DNA of 64,000 bases. It comes from Rhabdophis nuchalis (taxonomy: Eukaryota; Chordata; Lepidosauria; Squamata; Natricidae). The notes beneath the pieces were generated by a model. That model searched no databases and was not told the DNA's origin. It was given only the letters and a program-made list of their open reading frames with translations. The stretch lies in the NCBI GenBank assembly GCA_039707465.1, contig CM077645.1, forward strand, positions 145,507,503 to 145,571,502, read 5' to 3'. How positions within the stretch are numbered: position 1 is the first letter of the stretch; each line of letters starts with the position of its first letter. This document shows positions 11,733-22,814 of the stretch, piece by piece. The translations under genes and the position numbers were made by a program.

Positions 11733-12994
11733 TCTATATAAATAAAAATGTAAAATAGTTTGTGCAAAGCCGCTAATCTCAAAAACTACTGGACCGATTT
11801 ACACCAAATTTTCACACAATGTTCCCAAGGACCTCCGATAATATAATACCTACTTATTTTGTAGCTAGCACACTTGTGTCATGTGCAAGGTACACAAATG
11901 TAAAATGTACCCACTGATCAGGTTTTTACCTCCCTGTAGCTCCTCAACCCTGGCATTTCCAACAGTTGTTTCCTCAGCAACACTGTATGGAGGCCTAAAA
12001 GGGCTAAAACAAGGCACAGAGGATAGCAACCTCCCAGGTGGCCCATAGAGATAGAGAGGGAGAAATAGGGTAGGTAGGTAGGTAGATAGGTAGGTAGGTA
12101 GGTAGGAAGATAGGAGGATAGATAGAGAGGGAGAAATACAGTAGGTAGGTAGGTAGATAGAGGGAGAAAGGAAGAAATACAGTAGGTAAGTAGGTAGGTA
12201 GAGGGGTAGATAGATATGGAGAAATAGGTAGGTTGGTAGATAGGTAGGTAGGTAGGTAGAGGGAGAAAGGAAGAAATACAGTAGGTAGGTAGGAAAGAAG
12301 ATAGGGGATAGATAGAGAGGGAGAAATACAGTAGGTAGGTAGAGGGATAGATAGAGAAGGTGAAATACAGTAGGTAGGTAGGTAGATAGAGGGAGAAAAG
12401 AAGAAATACAGTAGGTAAGGAGGTAGGTAGAGGGGTAGATAGATAGGGAGAAATACAGTAGGTAAGTAGGTAGATAGAGGGAGAAAGGAAGAAATACAGT
12501 AGGTAGGTAGGTAGGTAGGTAGGTAGGTAGGTAGGTAGGTAGGTAGGTAGGTAGGTAAGAAGATAGGGGGATAGATAGAGAGGGAGAAATACAGTAGGTA
12601 GGTAGAGGGATAGAGAGAGAGGGAGAAATACGGTAGGTAGGTAGGTAGGTAGGTAGGTAGGTAGGTAGGTAGGTAGGTAGGTAGGAAGATAGGGGGATAG
12701 AGAGAGAGAGAGAAATACAGTAGGTAGGTAGGTAGAGGGATAGATAGAGAGGGAGAAATACGGTAGGTAGGTAGGTAGGTAGGTAGGTAGGTAGGTAGGT
12801 GGAGGCAGAAAGGAAGAAATACAGTAGGTAGGTAGGTTGGTAGAGGGATGGATACAGAGGGAGAAATACAGTAGGTAGGTAGGTTGGGGGTTATACAGTG
12901 GTTGTATTTATGTGTGCAGGTGTAGATCTACACACAGATTGGTTGGCCATTTAACCAGACTGGGCCACAGCTATGCATGGCCGGGTACAGCTAG
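11733..12994 (+). mobile_element. Non-autonomous Helitron-like element
   Basis: The 5' end is TCTATATAAATAAAAATG, preceded by A. The 3' end is GGCCGGGTACAGCTAG, followed by T. This gives the A|TC...CTAG|T junction of Helitrons, with no target duplication. A short hairpin (GGCCA at 12963-12967, TGGCC at 12978-12982) lies just inside the 3' end, as rolling-circle elements require. The 5' segment includes CTACTGGACCGATTTACACC, a phrase I associate with Helitron-like repeats. There is no Rep/helicase ORF. The middle (about 12060-12890) is a compound minisatellite. A second copy lies in inverse orientation at about 16306-17440. Confidence 0.65.
12060..12890 (+). repeat. GGTA/TAGA compound minisatellite
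   Basis: Runs of TAGG and TAGA tetranucleotides alternate with a recurring spacer close to GAGGGAGAAATACAG. The whole is a higher-order tandem array of about 40-100 bp units nested inside the Helitron-like element. Individual TAGG runs reach more than a dozen units (12496-12556). Confidence 0.9.
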
Positions 12995-13606
12995 TCCCTA
13001 ATAGAATATGTTTTTTGTTGCAGTACTGTATATTGATGCTACTTTTAAAAATAAAAATGTGGCTAGAAAAAATGATTGGACAATATATAGAATTTAAGCC
13101 AGAATTATTTCTATTAGGCATTATAACAGATGGCTATAGCAAAGGGTCAATATACCTAATATTTGGCATCCTGACAGCAGCGAGAATGGTGTATGCAGAG
13201 CAATGGAAAACTGAAAACACTCCTTCAGAAAATGAGGTAATAATGAAGAAATTAGTATGCACAGAAATGGATAGACTAACATTAGAATTAAAAAACAAAG
13301 AAAAGACAGAATATTCTGACACATGAAACAGATTTTATCAATAGCTGGAAGCACGAAGTGGGAGTCGAAACACCAAAAAACTACGCTAAGTAGACCTGGA
13401 ATGAAATATTATATGTGTATCAGAATGAATATGTTGGTCAAAAATAATTGAACAAGACTAGCACTGTGTAAGTAGTATATATGTTATTTGTTGTTCACTT
13501 TTGTTTCTATGGCAGATGAAACACCAGGACGGTCACACTGTGTTTGATATACTTACATGTAAATAATAAAAGCATATTTAAAAATTTAAAAATAAAAATA
13601 AAAATA
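12995..13606 (+). mobile_element. L1 3' end (ORF2 C-terminus and A-rich tail)
   Basis: The plus-strand frame 12973-13326 encodes, from about residue 45, LLGIITDGYSKGSIYL, then a segment ending EMDRLTLELKNKEKTEYSD, which fits the C-terminal region of L1 ORF2 (the usual AR..A..W and EMDKLT-like motifs). After the stop comes about 270 bp of 3' UTR and an A-rich tail (AATAAAAGC, then AAAATAAAAATAAAAATAGG). It is 5'-truncated and abuts the 3' end of the Helitron-like element exactly. Confidence 0.7.
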
Positions 13607-14580
13607 GGAAATGAGTAGCTCGGCCAAAATTAAAAAGCCATTCAGGAAAGAAAATAACTCCATTGTCATTTTAGCAGCGATCCTTCTGAGAATTTTTGAG
13701 CTCTCTCGGACACCTAAGTTCTTTCGCATGTACAACTCAATAGATACTTGTGTGCCTGAGGTTTGGTAGCTGTTGCTTGGCATTTTAGTCAGAAAGGATG
13801 CTGTGCTTGTACAGCGAGTGAAGGGCACTTGCACTTGATTGCACAGTTGTTTGCATCTTAATTTCTTTGGTAGCCTTTTTGTTAGAAATAATTCCCGCAA
13901 CATTATCTTGTATCATGCGTATCAGGAACATGGAAGGTTATGAATATATTACAATGTAAGGATAGAAATAAAAGAAACCCCTCCAATCTAAATTCCAGTA
14001 AAACTCAAGAAGCTCTGAATTTCCTTAGGAAACATTAGGATATTCATTTACATTTTAAGGAGGACAGGCTTTACAATAAGAGTATTGAGGTTTGGTTTAC
14101 ATTGAGGGTCACATCAGTTCTATGCAGACACATAAAGCCTCAGACACTTGCAAATTGGGGTCAAGAACCTATCTGGGTGGAGAAAACACAACCAACGCTT
14201 TCCTGAAATCTTTCCCTGTGCCAGGAAATAGACACCACACCCACGACTCCTCCAGCTGAGCCAAGGTGTTCCAGGGACACAAGCAGCAGCTCAAGGCACG
14301 CCTCAGGAAAATACTTTTACAAAGCATGTTCCGTCCTTTAAATCATTCAATTAATTTAGGGTGCTTCTTAAAATAAAGTAAAATTCAATAATAAAAAAGG
14401 GAATCTGTTCAAGGTCTAGTTAAGTCTATGAAAGCATTTCAAAGTATTTTACTGATTAAAAGTTTATGTTATTAGTATAAATAAAGTAAGGGCATGGTCC
14501 AGTGAAAATAACCATTTTAAAGCTCCACTAGAAAAGATTTAGGTTACAGCCAGGCTTATAGACACTTCAGTCCTATAGAA
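13607..14580. other. Intergenic DNA, no gene seen
   Basis: Unique sequence. A slightly GC-richer patch at about 14090-14310 has no open frame or family I recognise. Confidence 0.45.
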
Positions 14581-14909
14581 CAGGGGTCCCCAACCCCCGG
14601 TCCATGGATCGGTGTGGTTTGATAGGAACTGGGCCGCAGTGAGCGGCACAACTCTTAGAAAGGGCTGGAGCAGAGGGAGGAGGGGCCATCCCCCTGGGCA
14701 GAGCGCGCACCGGGGGCGAGAGAGCACAGGCATGGCTGCTCGTGCCGTTGGGGGCCCGAGAGGGGTGAGTGAGCCGACTCACCCCCCTGCGCACATGCGC
14801 CACCTGTTCCCCCGCTCCCCCTATACGGCGGCCGAGCCATGGCCACCGGTCCACGGAATTTTTTTAACATGAAACCGGTCCCTGGTGCCAAAAAGGTTGG
14901 GGACCCCTG
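14581..14909. mobile_element. hAT MITE, 329 bp, GC-rich core
   Basis: Termini are CAGGGGTCCCCAACCCCCGG and GGTTGGGGACCCCTG. Exact 8-bp target duplications CTATAGAA flank it (14573-14580 and 14910-14917). The core holds the GGTCCATGGATCGG and GGTCCACGGAATTT blocks. The same family is present at 36776-37112. No transposase is encoded. Confidence 0.92.
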
Positions 14910-14917
14910 CTATAGAA

Positions 14918-16305
14918 TGTTGGGAGGACTTTATCTCCAAGTAGTAATAGATTGGTTTTCACATTACTAATTCTCTCATTCAATATATTACACTAAAAAT
15001 GTTTCCCTAGTTTGCTTGCCGTAGAAATTCCTGTTTTCTTTCTTTTGTTCTTCTTTCCCTTTTCCTTCTTTCTTTTTCCTTACTTTCTTTCTTTTTCTTT
15101 CCTTCCTTCCTTCCTTTTCCTTCATTCCCTCCCCCCTCCCTCCCTACCCTATGATGCACTGGTCTCCCTACTGACATTCTTTCCTTGAGCTGCTCTGTTC
15201 CATGAAGAAGCCTGAGGTGTATAGTTCCTGGGCATTTCAATCAATCCCAATGGCCAGAATCTGGAATAGCTCAGGAGAGTGGGGTCACCATAGCAGCCCT
15301 GGACCTGACTCAAATCATCAAGCGCTAACACATACTAGAGGTTTAGTTTAGTTTACATTATCATCATTGCCAGAGGTGGGTTTCTGACGGTTCGACATTG
15401 CGAGCACACACAAAAAAATTGGAAACCCCCCACTGATCATTGCACCTTGTACAACGAAATCAGGCTAGAACTCGTTTTTGTCTCAGGAAAAATAGAGGAT
15501 ATCACCAATCCTTTACCATTGATAAATCACTCTCTGATTACTTTTCAGCTTACTTCTACTGCCCTCCACTTTACAATGGTAGAATATATTGTGTTTCAGA
15601 GGAAAACTTGGGCTAGTTCTGAAGAAGATCTGATAATTGCCACAACTTAGTCCCTTGTCACCGCTTGGTATGTAAAGAGGACCTTGAATCAGATTGCTCC
15701 TGTGCAACTTCTCACTATGCCTTCATCCCAAAGGTCTCTTTGATTCTCCAAGACATTTTGGAAATGAAACACCAAAAGTGCTGCCTAAAGTGTCTTTGGA
15801 GGAAAACAAAAACTGAATCAAACTAAGCATGAGTAACAATTCCCATAAGAGATTACACTGGTTTATTACATCCTCAGGTAAAGTTCAGCAGCCCTTTTTT
15901 TATTGTAACTCACTCTTTTTTTTAAAAAAAGTTGAGCCACAAGATTATTGAACGAGCTACTGTGAGAAATAGTCAAAGTATCTGATGGACAAAGCTTCAC
16001 AGATTTACTCCAAAATCAATTCTAAATGATATTGAGCATGGTTTTTTTCAGGTTATCCAGGAGTATTTCCAACTTGTAACTCCTAAAAAGAGGATCCTTG
16101 GACTAATGAATCTGGCCACCTCTATATTAGAGTCAAATCCCTCTTGGCTGGCAAAGGGTGCCCAAGAGATGACATAAAGTTGCTCCATGCAGGGATATCT
16201 CCATTTTTGAAAAATGGAGTGATGCCTCTTGCCTTGAAGAAGATAGCAATATGTTCTATCTTCAAAATAACTCTAAAAGAGGGGTGTCAAACTCAAGGTC
16301 AGGGG
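14918..16305. other. Intergenic DNA with pyrimidine tract
   Basis: No gene was seen. It holds an imperfect CTTT/CCTT pyrimidine tract at about 15027-15145 and a short fragment resembling the left end of a GGTGGGTTT-type MITE at about 15372-15425. Around 16281-16300 AGGGGTGTCAAACTCAAGGT resembles one half of another MITE terminus. Confidence 0.45.
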
Positions 16306-16309
16306 CTGT

Positions 16310-16970
16310 ATTTTCCCTATCTCTCTCTATTCCTCTACCTACCTACCTACTGTATTTTTCCCTCTCTCTTTATCCCTCTAAGTACCTACCTACCTACCTA
16401 CCTACATACTGTATTTTCCCTCTCTCTCTCTTTATCCCTCTACCTACCTACCTATTGTATTTTTCACCCCCCTCTCTCTATTCCTCTACCTACCTTTGAT
16501 TTTAGCATAGGATTATAATTTAATTTAATATATTTTTAAATTTTGTATTTATTGTATTGTTTTGTATGCTTTTAAATTCCTGTGCGCCGCCCTGGGTCCT
16601 TGTGGAGAAGGGCGGGATATAAATGTGATTAAAATAAAAAAAATACCTACCTGCCTATTGTATTTTCTCTCTCTCTCTCTATCCCTCTACCTACCTACCT
16701 ACCTACTGTATTTTACCTCTCTCTATCTATCCCTCTACCTACCTACCTACTGTATTTTCCCTCTCTCTATCTTTATCCACCTACCTACCGTATTTCTCCC
16801 TCTCTCTTTATCCCTCTACCTACCTACCTACCTACTGCATTTTTCCTCTCTATCTTTATCCCTCTACCTACCTACCAACCTACCTACCTACCTACTGTAT
16901 TTCCCCCCCTCTCTCTCTCTATTCCTCTACCTACCTACCTACCTACCTACCTACCTACCTACCTACCATG
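16310..16970 (-). repeat. CCTA minisatellite (inverse of 12060-12890)
   Basis: CTACC tetranucleotide runs alternate with TGTATTTTCCCTCTCTC-like spacers, the reverse complement of the unit at 12060-12890. Interrupted by an L2 tail at 16497-16646. Confidence 0.88.
16497..16646 (+). mobile_element. L2-type 3' tail inserted in minisatellite
   Basis: CCTGTGCGCCGCCCTGGGTC, CTTGTGGAGAAGGGCGGGAT and ATAAATGTGATTAAAATAAA form the L2 3' end, with CTACC repeat on both sides. The insertion is therefore younger than the array. Confidence 0.75.
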
Positions 16971-17440
16971 CAGCCTCCTGGGACCAAAAATGGGCCACCT
17001 GGGAGAGTGCCACCCCTGCATCTTGTTTTGGGCCTGGTAGGCCTGCCTGGGCCACATGGAAGTGTGTCACCCCCTGCATCTTGGTTTGGGCCTAGTAGGC
17101 CTGCCTGGGCCACATGGGAGTGTGCCATGTGTGAGCGAACGTTGGAGGCTTATTTGGTTGCTGAGGAAACGACCGTTGGAAATGTGAGGGGCGTGTGCGT
17201 AACGCATCATAAGAAGCAGCTGGGTGGGAGGAGCTTAAGGGAGGTAAAATCCTCAGAAGTGCATACTTTTTGCGTTTGTGCTGTTTGCACATGGCACAGG
17301 TGTGGCAGCCACACAAAATGTATGTATGATTGCGTCAGAAGTCCTTGGGATCATTGTGTGAAAATTTGGTGCCGATCAGTACAGTACTTTCTGAGATTAG
17401 CGGCTTTCCCCAAACTATTTTACATTTTTATTTATATAGA

Positions 17441-19878
17441 TGAACAACATAGTAAAACCTTTTATCATGCTTAGTGGACATGTAAGAAAGCTTAAAAATT
17501 ACTTCAAATGCATACATTGATAGAGATGCTTTTAAAATCAGAACTTTTCCTTTTAGGATCGAGGTTAAACAGTTACGAAACAACTATGGAAGATTATTTT
17601 AATAAATGATTACTGCAGCAAGATTATTATATACCCAAAGATGGAAAGATTTAGCATTACCCACTCTCTTGTGATGAGCCGAAAGGCAGAAAAGGAAAGC
17701 AGTATGCTTCCTCCCTTAATTGGGGCTTACCAGGGTGTTGTGACATATATGCATATATGTATATATGTATATGTGTATGTATATAATTTTTAATTTTTTT
17801 TTTCTGATTTCTTTTTCTGCTCCTTTTTCACATTTACTTCACTATATATTTTTTCTTAGAGTGGGTTTCTTATTATCTGTATAAAAGAACTGTTATATTA
17901 TCACCTTTGGCATTAACTATAATACTGGCTTCCAGATAAATCACAATGTTAATTCAGTTAGCAGTGTTAGGAATATGGAGGCTGGTGAATACGAGCTGGT
18001 TTAAAATATGTCCAGTACAATCCTATAAATATCTCCTGAGATATATGCCCCATGATCTGGGTTCATGCATTGCACTAAATGTACCATATAACGATTTGCT
18101 GGTTTGGTTAGCATAGTAGATCAACCTAGCTAATGCGATGGCATAATATAATTTAATGCTCCATTAATTCATAGGTGCTATTTATAGGAAAGATCTGAAC
18201 AGGGCGATCTTCTTTGCAGCTTTCACCCTAGCCATGCAGAAAGATACAACTGCCATTTTTAGCGATGTACTGGATATATCTGGAAGCAGGATCTGATCTT
18301 CTTAACAATGGATACTTCTATCCATGGTACAGGATTGTGGCAGAAATTCAGTTTTATCTTGGCTGTGGTACAAAAATGTGATATGTTTGATATGTCCAAA
18401 CTTCAGAATAGTGTTTTGCATCAGCTTCATGCTGTGTCCTTATTATTACAAAGCAAGGTCTTGAAAGGGTAACGTTTGGCCAATAAAAGGGCACTGCTAG
18501 CCAACTCACCATGACAAGCTTCATGTACTGCTGTCCAAACACTTGCTGAAATTAAAACCACATGGAGGTACAAAAGTTTATTCCAACCCCCCCACCCCCA
18601 AGGTGGAATAACTATGCATAGCATCCTCTCCCACTTAGAAGTCCCTCGGGACAATTCAAATGGACTATGAGTCTCCACAATCTCTCCAGCTGCCAATGTA
18701 AAGTTCCAAATGAAAACATTGGTGTTCAAAATCACAACAAGGTTTCAGGACCACCCTTATCCAATTAAAATGTCTTTGGCAATTATAGCTTTGTTCCCAC
18801 ATGTTTCATCAAAAGGCGGAGGGGTAGGGGTTGAAGAGAAACTTTGCTAGCCAGCACTTTGAAATCACCAAAAGAGTCCAAGTAACTCTTATCAAAAGCA
18901 CAAATCAGGAAAGAAATGCATACAAGATAGCGTTCCAAATGCAGTGCCCTTCCTTTGCTGATGTTAAACATCAGTACATCAAAAGGATATGTCCTTACAA
19001 AAATAATGGATGAGTGTATGAGAGAGCTTCCATCTTTGAACTGTTGGTTCAGTATGCTTTTTTTTTAAATTTCTACATCCTAGATAAGTTTTTTTGAACA
19101 GCACACGTAGTTGGGGTTACCATGTTTTATCATTCGCTTTTATCTTCATTTATTGTTTTGTTTTATTTTTTACAACCTCAGGAAGAATATTATTAAATGC
19201 TTTTCTTGGAGCATTTTCTTGCTACCAATGGTGGTAAATGTATTTGTGCAATTTGTACAATCTGAAGAGAAATCATAAGAAAAACCAACCAATTGATATA
19301 GCTCTAGTGGGCAGCTAAAAAAACTCTTTCATGGTTTTGGAAGGCAAAATGTTGGGAAGCATGGGTTAAGAAGTATGGAGATACCTTATCCCATTATTTT
19401 TCATGCAAATAGACGTTCTGATGTCTAAGCATGTTTTTACAACTCTATGGGCACTGTACTGCACTGTATATTTATACAAAAACAGAATAGGATTTCCTTC
19501 TAATTATTTCAAATAAATGACTATTTTTTTCTTCTATAGCGTGTTTTAACCCTGGGCACAGTCCATTCCTATGTTTTGAACATGGTGAAAATGTTGCTAT
19601 GTTCATATTCTTGTGTCTGCTAAACAATAGTTGTGTTTAGAAATAATCTTGGCCCAGAGGGAGACCAGGGATGAAAAGGGTTCCAATATAACACATGCTA
19701 CAGAAAAGAATGGTACCATCCAAGCTCCAATTAGAGCCTCATTTGAATGCTTGGAGTCTCTTCCCACATTCAGTATTTATTGTAAATACAGACTTTGGGA
19801 CAGGTGGTATCATGCAGCTTTTAATGGTCTTCTCTTCCCTTCTCTACTATGTGGCTAGCATCTTTTATACAACGATTA
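17441..19878. other. Intergenic DNA, no gene seen
   Basis: Mostly unique AT-rich sequence. It includes a TATATG/TATA repeat at about 17746-17790. At about 18530-18800 a minus-strand stretch has a 102-residue open frame and an AATAAA followed by TTTTGTACCTCC; it might be part of an old LTR-type element, but no family could be assigned. Confidence 0.4.
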
Positions 19879-19886
19879 TCTTAAAA

Positions 19887-20083
19887 CAGAGGTCTCATTC
19901 TCGTGGCCCGCGGGCCAATTGCGGCTTGCAGGACGGTATCTTGTGGCCCCCACCATGATATGAAAGTATAATATTAGTATTAATATTAGTATTAATATTA
20001 ATATAAGGAATCCCTTATGCAGCCCAGCCTCACCCAGACTCTGCCTCCAGCGGCTCCCAGGTAAATTGAGTTTGAGACCCCTG
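19887..20083. mobile_element. hAT MITE with internal AT array
   Basis: Termini are CAGAGGTCTCATTCTCGTGG and AATTGAGTTTGAGACCCCTG. Exact 8-bp duplications TCTTAAAA flank it (19879-19886 and 20084-20091). The interior holds GGCCCGCGGGCCAATTG on one side and GCAGCCCAGCCTCACCC on the other, separated by ATTAGT/ATTAAT repeats. Confidence 0.9.
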
Positions 20084-20091
20084 TCTTAAAA

Positions 20092-20709
20092 TATATTTCA
20101 TGATTTTTTCCCCCTTGCTTTCATATTAGAAAGTTACATTTGTTTGTTTTTCCTTGAGAAACTGCACATTTTTTCAGAAAAAGTAGAAATTCATTTCTAC
20201 TTCTGCTTGCTGGCGATCATGGCCAATAGTTTGTTTACAAGGCTAAAAACAAATGCCTGTTTAATATATCTACCTCTTGTCCTTAACTCCAGATACAACA
20301 CAAATGAATTCATCCTTTTTATATAGGAGAATTTTGTATTATTAGTCATCACTGCCTTGAGCATTGGTAGGTTACAAAAAACAGTCTTCTGCCACTTGGG
20401 GAAAATGTCCTTATTTGTACATCGTTTTTCAACTCAATGACATTCCATATGCAGTGAAATACTTTGAATTACTTAACCAGATGCAAATGTTTCAATGTAA
20501 CTCTGTCCCCCAGAAAACAATGTAAAAACTTTATTCTGAAACTAAGTAGGGTGAAAATCTTAGCAGTAAACTTCTAACTCCAAATTAAGGCAGCAAAAAG
20601 ATTAGCTGATAGAAAACTAATCCACAAAAAGAGTGCATTTCAATGTTCACAAAATGACTTCCAGCATTTTGCTGGCACTTCGCAGAAAATGTGATTGTTA
20701 GGTCTACAC
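20092..20709. other. Intergenic DNA, no gene seen
   Basis: AT-rich unique sequence with no recognisable gene or repeat. Confidence 0.45.
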
Positions 20710-20860
20710 CTATACATAGTCCTCAACTTAGATCCTCATTTGAAACCAGAATTTCGGTTGCAAAGATGGTTGTTAAATGAGTCGTGCCCAATTTTACGAT
20801 CTTTTTTGCAATGGTGGTTAAGCAAATCACTGAGGTTGTTCAGTGAATCATGTAGTTGTT
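20710..20860. mobile_element. Tigger-like MITE fragment
   Basis: CATAGTCCTCAACTTAGATC matches the left terminus of the family (CAGGTAGTCCTCAACTTACA). GTGCCCAATTTTACGATCTT and AAGCAAATCACTGAGGTTGT match its interior. Confidence 0.55.
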
Positions 20861-21328
20861 TTGAATCCCGGTCCACATTTTGGACATAGAGAACCATTGA
20901 TTTGAAAGATAGGTCAAAAGCAGTGGTGGGCTGCTGTGTGGTTGCATGGGTTCGGGTGAACCCTTTGCTTCGATCACTGTGCTGGTCCTACCCATCTGCC
21001 CTTGTGATAAGCTATCCATTTATAACTAACTTTCTGCCTCGTTCCCTCCACCCTCGCTGCCCAGCTGAGTTTCCCACTGCCCCTGCTTTACTCACCGGAG
21101 CTACCTGAGTTGATTAGCTGCTTCTTTGAAGCTCCATTTCACTCCCAAAAGGGTGCATGTGAGTGAAGCTCATGGGTGCATGCTCACAACCAGAGAACCA
21201 CTTGTGAACTTCAAAGAGGCCATCTACAGCCTCTCTCAACAGAGGGGGGAGGGATATGACATCATCTACCTCCGGTCTAAAACACAGTCCTTTCAGCAGT
21301 TGCAAGAAGGCTTCACACTCATTTGCAC
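20861..21328. other. Intergenic DNA, MITE-derived patches
   Basis: AGCAGTGGTGGGCTGCTGTG at about 20930 looks like a degraded GTGGTGGG-type MITE end. No gene was seen. Confidence 0.35.
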
Positions 21329-21336
21329 CATTCAGG

Positions 21337-22177
21337 CAGTGGCGTAGCGTGGGGGGTGCAGGGGGTGCGGGCCGCACCGGGCGCAACATCTGGGGGGGCG
21401 CGCTCGCACTCGCAGCTCCCCGTCGCTTCGGGAAAGGGGATCGAGTAAGGCAGGAACAGCGGCAGCCGGGGAATGTGGCCACCGCCGCAGGGACCGGAGA
21501 AGCGTCGCCCGAAGCAAGAGCGGCTGCAAGAGGAGGCGTTTTCTCCCCGTCGCCCCGTCTTCTTCCTTGGGGAAAGGATCTTAGGGGATTTTTCATATTT
21601 TTATTAGTATTATTTCTCGGGCGGGGGAGGGGGGATCCGGAATCCAGCAAACCGGGAGGGGGCGGGAAATCGCAGGGAAAAGGAAGAGAGCTCGGCGGGC
21701 GGAAGGTGGGGAGAGCTCGCGCGTTCCAGCTGATTCAGCAGCGGTCTTGTGAATGCGCTGAGATGTAGCTGACAGGGCGGGAGAGGCGTCCCGCTTTCCG
21801 GATCGAAGGGAGGCCAGCTCTTTCGGGTACCTGCCGGCTGCGGCTGCCTCCCCTACCCCGCTGCCATCGGATCTTCCTGCACCCCTCCTCTCCCCCCTTC
21901 CCGTTTCTCGCTTCCCCGCCGCTCCGCATGCTGCGCCCTCCCCGTCCTCGATGCCGCTGCTTCCCCCGGGGGAGGGCTAGAAAGGCACCGAGAAGGATGA
22001 GCGAAGGGGTTGCCTCGCCGCCGGGTGCCACAGCCGCTGCCGAGGAGGGGGCGGCGGCGGGCGGGAGCCCTGCGGCGGGCGATGGAGTGGAAGAGACTCG
22101 AGTGCTAAAATCCAGGGGTTAGGGGGCGCAAATTACTTGCCTTGCCCCGGGTGCTGACAACCCACGCTACGCCACTG
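21337..22177 (+). mobile_element. GC-rich hAT element with apparent host sequence capture
   Basis: Both ends carry CAGTGGCGTAGCGTGGG in inverse orientation (21337 onward; reverse complement ending 22177). Exact 8-bp duplications CATTCAGG flank it (21329-21336 and 22178-22185), so this is a mobilised hAT unit of 841 bp. Unlike the other MITEs here, the interior is a CpG-island-like stretch with no transposase. It reads like a GC-rich 5' UTR followed by an ATG-initiated frame at 21997. The natural explanation is capture of a host promoter and first exon between transposon ends (a Pack-type element). The captured segment would lie roughly between 21400 and 22100. Confidence 0.75.
21997..22122 (+). 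pseudogene. NRG3-like first-exon fragment inside hAT element
   Basis: From a true ATG the frame reads MSEGVASPPGATAAAEEGAA, then AGGSPAAGDGVEE, before running into transposon end sequence and a stop. From memory, the N-terminus of neuregulin 3 starts MSEG, has an ASPPGA block and then an Ala/Glu/Gly-rich stretch of the same character. The upstream 200 bp has 5'-UTR composition. Alignment ends at the GVEE residues, where the captured exon would stop. No splice donor or transmembrane segment follows, so this cannot make a functional neuregulin. Part of the resemblance is low-complexity Ala/Gly, so chance similarity is possible. Confidence 0.45.
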
Positions 22178-22214
22178 CATTCAGGTGACCCTGATGACAC
22201 AGATAAACCTCCAG

Positions 22215-22775
22215 GTGGCCTCAGAGAATCTCTAAAAGAATGCCACTTTATAATGCCTTGGTAAGGCCACACTTGGAATACTGCATTAAGTTTTGGTCAC
22301 CACGATGTAGAAAAGATGTGGAGACTCTAGAAAGAGTGCAGAGAAGAGCAACAAAGATGATTAGGGGACTGGAGGCTAAAACATATGAAGAACGGTTGCA
22401 GGAACTGGGTATGTCTAGTTTAATAAAAAGAAGGACTAGGGAAGACATGATAGCAGTCTTCCGATATCTCAGAGGCTGCCACAAAGAAGAGGGAGTCAAG
22501 CTATTCTCCAAAGCACCCAAGGGCAGAACAAGAAGCAATGGGTGAAAACTAATCAAGGAGAGAAGCAACTTAGAACTTAAATTTCCTGACAGTTAGAACA
22601 ATTAATCAGTGGAACAGCTTGCCTCCAGAAGTTGTGAATGCCCCAACACTGGAAATCTTCAAGAAGATGTTGGATAGCCATTTGTCTGAAATGGTATAGG
22701 TCTTCCTGCCTAGGCAGGGAGTTGGACTAGATGACCTCCAAGGTCCCTTCCAACTCTGCTATTGTATATATAATG
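22215..22775 (+). mobile_element. CR1 LINE 3' end
   Basis: The plus-strand frame 22240-22545 encodes [20 protein letters not shown], then [18 protein letters not shown] and SYEERL-like text, the conserved C-terminal region of CR1 reverse transcriptase proteins. It is followed by a frame-shifted NQWNSLP-like segment and then GAGTTGGACTAGATGACCTC and CAAGGTCCCTTCCAACTCTG, the CR1 3' UTR signature. It is 5'-truncated and carries at least one frameshift after 22545. Confidence 0.88.
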
Positions 22776-22814
22776 CAAATGACCAGTTGTCTGCAAGGAA
22801 CATAAATCTTTCCA

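Larger units (their letters stand above)
16306..17440 (-). mobile_element. Second Helitron-like copy, inverted, 3' end lost
   Basis: Read on the minus strand from 17440 it begins TCTATATAAATAAAAATG and continues like the copy at 11733 (AAGCCGCTAATCTC, then CACCAAATTTTCACACAATG). The base before its 5' end is again A. It then runs into the same minisatellite (ACCTACC/CTCTCT arrays on the plus strand at 16310-16970). The CTAG 3' terminus is not present. An L2 tail sits inside its minisatellite at 16497-16646. Confidence 0.6.

Noticed and set aside
12060..12890. CRISPR-like array of repeats and spacers
   Set aside because: The spacers are near-identical and the units are simple tetranucleotides in a vertebrate genome; this is a minisatellite.
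13586..13903. 105-codon minus-strand frame next to the L1 3' end
   Set aside because: No domain or homologue recognised; partly overlaps the L1 A-rich tail.
14573..14891. Overlapping frames in the 329-bp MITE
   Set aside because: The element is a non-coding MITE; the frames arise from its GC-rich core.
16144..17095. Long plus-strand frames rich in LSLYLPTYL repeats
   Set aside because: They are translations of the CCTA/CTCT minisatellite in all three frames.
21114..21650. Minus-strand 178-codon frame over the GC-rich hAT element
   Set aside because: It crosses the transposon boundary at 21337 and reads the captured segment antisense; an artefact of GC-rich composition.
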